Source: Lingula anatina (Eukaryota > Brachiopoda > Lingulata > Lingulida > Lingulidae). From it: 36,273 nt of DNA. The notes beneath the pieces are model-generated. The model searched no databases. It was not told where the DNA came from and was given only the letters and a program-made list of their open reading frames with translations. The stretch lies in NCBI RefSeq assembly GCF_001039355.2, contig NW_019775627.1:191767-228039 (forward strand), read 5' to 3'. This document shows positions 34,176-36,273 of the stretch, piece after piece; position 1 is the first letter of the stretch, and each line of letters starts with the position of its first letter. A program made the position numbers and the translations under genes.

Positions 34176-35217
34176 GTGAGAACTTTTTTATTTATTTATT
34201 TTTTCATTATGATATTTTTGATAAATACTCTGAAAATATAGAACAAGTATAGTACATATGTTTGTTCAGTTTCTTTATACCGACATTTTATAGTGATAGA
34301 AAATGATTTTTTTTAAATTTTACCAATATTCCGTGATTTATATACTTGCTTTAAAACAAATTGTTTTAAATTTGAAGTAAATGCACCATGTGACATAATA
34401 TCAGATCATTATATTGACATTTTATGGTGTGTTGACATTTCTATTTTAAAAAGATTAGATTAATAATCCTATGTCATTTCAAGTTCACTGTGCTCACTCT
34501 AGTCATTATTTTTGATTAGCAAAATTTGCTAAAGGGTACAAATTTCTTTTAGCATTTTCTTATTTCAATTAGCAATTTTTGAAAGTAGAAAAATACCACC
34601 ACTCATCAGTTTTTATGCTAACATACACAAAGGAAGACAGTGGACAGCAATAAAAGGCAAAATTAAATCATAAAACAGACTAAATGTGTGAATTAATGTA
34701 TATAATATTTTAAGAAAAACTTAAGCATGCCTTAGCAATATTAGGTAGAAACCAAGATCCAAGTTAATACTGTTGTACCCAACACTGGGCCAACAGGTCT
34801 TAATAAAAGTCAAAGAAAGACAGAATTTATATTTCACTTTATTCCCAGGTTACATCAGCATATGCATTATATAATTATTATTATTATATAAAACAAACAA
34901 TTTAAGACCAACATTTTGCACTATTTCATTTCAACACATTGCAAGTAATCTGAAAGAAAAAAAATACAGAAAAATGTACAGAGCTTCAGGTGGATGGGAG
35001 TTAAATGTCACATCTTGAAGTTGCCAGTGTTTGAAAAGTAAAAAATAATAATAATAAAGAAAAAGAAAACAACAAAAATATTCCATAAGCTGCTATTCAA
35101 ACTTTTAACCTACATGTAGCTGTATTAACATGATATGAATAACCCCACTGAGTTGGAGGATAATAAGGCACTGTAATTCATCTATAGCATTAATGTTGGC
35201 ATTACAGAAAAATGATT

Positions 35218-36017
35218 TCAACTTCTAATGTGCATTTTGAATGTGCAACTAGACTCCATGTTGGTAATTGTCACAAGGTCATCAGGAAAGTCTAGAAGTG
35301 GCCCATCTACTGGTTCACAGTATTGAGAAGGCTGCTCTGTTGGAGGTATTCTAGTAGCTGAAGTGAAAAATGATTCTATTCTGGACTGCATACTGGGCTT
35401 ATTAGAAGAAGCAATCCTTTTCTGTGCCTTACTACTTGATGACAATGAAAATAGTCAATCTTCAAATTCATCACGATCACAAATGTAACGAAAAATGGCA
35501 ACTGAAACTGCAAAAAAATTAATTGTACAAAATTGTACACATGACTTTATTTATTTTCCAATCATTATAATATTTCATCGATTTAATCATTATCACAAAA
35601 ATAAATTAAGAACGCACTTATGTCGCTAAACATGATCGAGTGCTTGGTGCGCACGGCATCGATTGTCACGTGGTCTTGTAAGCATTTTTAGAAAAATATT
35701 ACAACAAACTGTTAAGGAAACATAAATTTACCACAATTCTCATTAATACAAGATTATACGACAATTAGTCACCCGAAGACAAGAACTGATTAGAAGACAG
35801 AATACGTGGACCATTTCACCCCTTTTCAGAGTTGAAAGTAACTAACTTACAGCAAAATAAGCTCCAACTACTGAAAAATTATTAATTCACTTTTTATTTT
35901 ACATTCAAAAGCTTAAATTTTGTATGTAATACAATTTTGTTAAGGTATCAGATAAAAAATCACCTTACCTTTTCCAAAATCTTTGAAAGCATTGCCACAT
36001 CTTTCTCCGCGGCTCAT
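35218..36017 (-). CDS. Candidate small PIP-box protein, interrupted by an in-frame TGA
   Basis: Exon 1, 36017-35969, opens MSRGERCGNAFKDFGK and ends at the donor AAAAG|GTAAGG. Exon 2 begins at 35507 after a strong acceptor (TTTTTTTGCAG). Joined in phase they read VSVAIFRYICDRDEFED, a TGA at 35457-35455, then LFSLSSSSKAQKRIASSN, KPSMQSRIESFFTSATRIP and 43 further codons to a stop at 35218. QSRIESFF fits the PCNA-interacting (PIP) motif Qxx[ILM]xxFF, preceded by basic residues. One TGA in an otherwise open frame of 112 residues suggests a sequencing error or allele (TGG would restore the frame), a pseudogene, or a 33-residue product. The tail could also come from a pogo-type transposase, since those can end in PIP-like motifs. 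It lies antisense inside an ALDH1L intron. I do not recognise the family. Confidence 0.35.
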
Positions 36018-36042
36018 GTTTGAGCGCCATGTGCTGACTGCT

Positions 36043-36062
36043 AGTGCGGGCTATCCCGCACT
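36043..36062. repeat. Perfect GC-rich hairpin
   Basis: AGTGCGGG and CCCGCACT form an 8-bp perfect stem with the loop CTAT. It lies 26 bases upstream of the ATG of the candidate minus-strand gene, in its presumed 5' UTR or promoter. A weaker stem (CCCGT/ACGGG) follows at about 36083-36099. Confidence 0.6.
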
Positions 36063-36273
36063 GAAAATTCGGTTGCCTAATCCCGTCAGACATACGGGTG
36101 TGGCATGATTATTATACATACATTTATTTTTTATTATTCACTTAATCATTTTAATTTTTTTTAACCTATGAGGCTAGAATGTACATCACACGACCCGGAG
36201 CACCGTCTCTAGATTGTTGCCTCGTTTTCAATTAGTCTACGAAACGGAGGCATCTATATATTCACTTTCACTT

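Larger units (their letters stand above)
34176..36273 (+). other. Second visible ALDH1L intron, to the window end
   Basis: No next ALDH1L exon (expected to encode a DGxPVFKxxxWR-like segment) is visible. The sequence is AT-rich with small repeats. On the opposite strand it contains the candidate PIP-box gene. Confidence 0.5.

Noticed and set aside
35218-35507. Selenoprotein with the in-frame TGA read as selenocysteine
   Set aside because: There is no convincing SECIS element (ATGA...AA...GA stem) in the downstream minus-strand sequence, and no known selenoprotein context.

Overview
This is eukaryotic nuclear DNA, not prokaryotic. Genes are split into short exons by AT-rich introns with GT-AG borders, open reading frames are short and broken, and the sequence is full of inverted-repeat mobile elements, simple repeats and homopolymer G/C tracts. 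The gene set is a Ttd14-like protein, an authentic NUDT9-type ADP-ribose pyrophosphatase and an ALDH1L-type formyltetrahydrofolate dehydrogenase. Together with the repeat style, this suggests a marine invertebrate, perhaps a non-vertebrate deuterostome or a lophotrochozoan. I cannot name the species. One 308-base N gap (14738-15045) and two single Ns mark it as a draft assembly.

Layout. 1-3397: intronic or upstream sequence of the Ttd14-like gene. 3398-9261 (+): ten exons of that gene through its stop codon; the P-loop exons lie upstream of the window or were not found. Its introns host at least four small inverted-repeat elements, one nested inside another. 9262-12539: tail-to-tail 3' ends of the Ttd14-like gene (+) and NUDT9 (-), with a tRNA-like SINE. 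12540-17165 (-): the complete coding region of NUDT9 in seven coding exons whose phases all match, with two probable 5' exons near 19.3 kb and 20.4 kb and a perfect CRE palindrome beside the first. 22477-25296 (-): two exons of a signal-peptide protein I do not recognise. 25.4-32 kb: gene-poor, with a diverged MITE and a frameshifted Tc1/mariner transposase. 32081-34175 (+): the start of an ALDH1L gene; the formyltransferase-domain exon is certain, the first exon is inferred. 35218-36017 (-): a possible small two-exon gene with a PCNA-binding (PIP-box) motif and an in-frame TGA, antisense inside the ALDH1L intron.

The genes look like independent single-copy metazoan genes, not an operon or a linked pathway. 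The most interesting signals are: a Kolobok-like TTAA element family present twice, one copy carrying a second complete element; two short tandem duplications that copied a splice acceptor (Ttd14) and a start-codon region (the secreted protein gene); an ATG-less hydrophobic reading frame running in frame into NUDT9; and the TGA-interrupted PIP-box gene. I did not find a convincing wholly new biological system.
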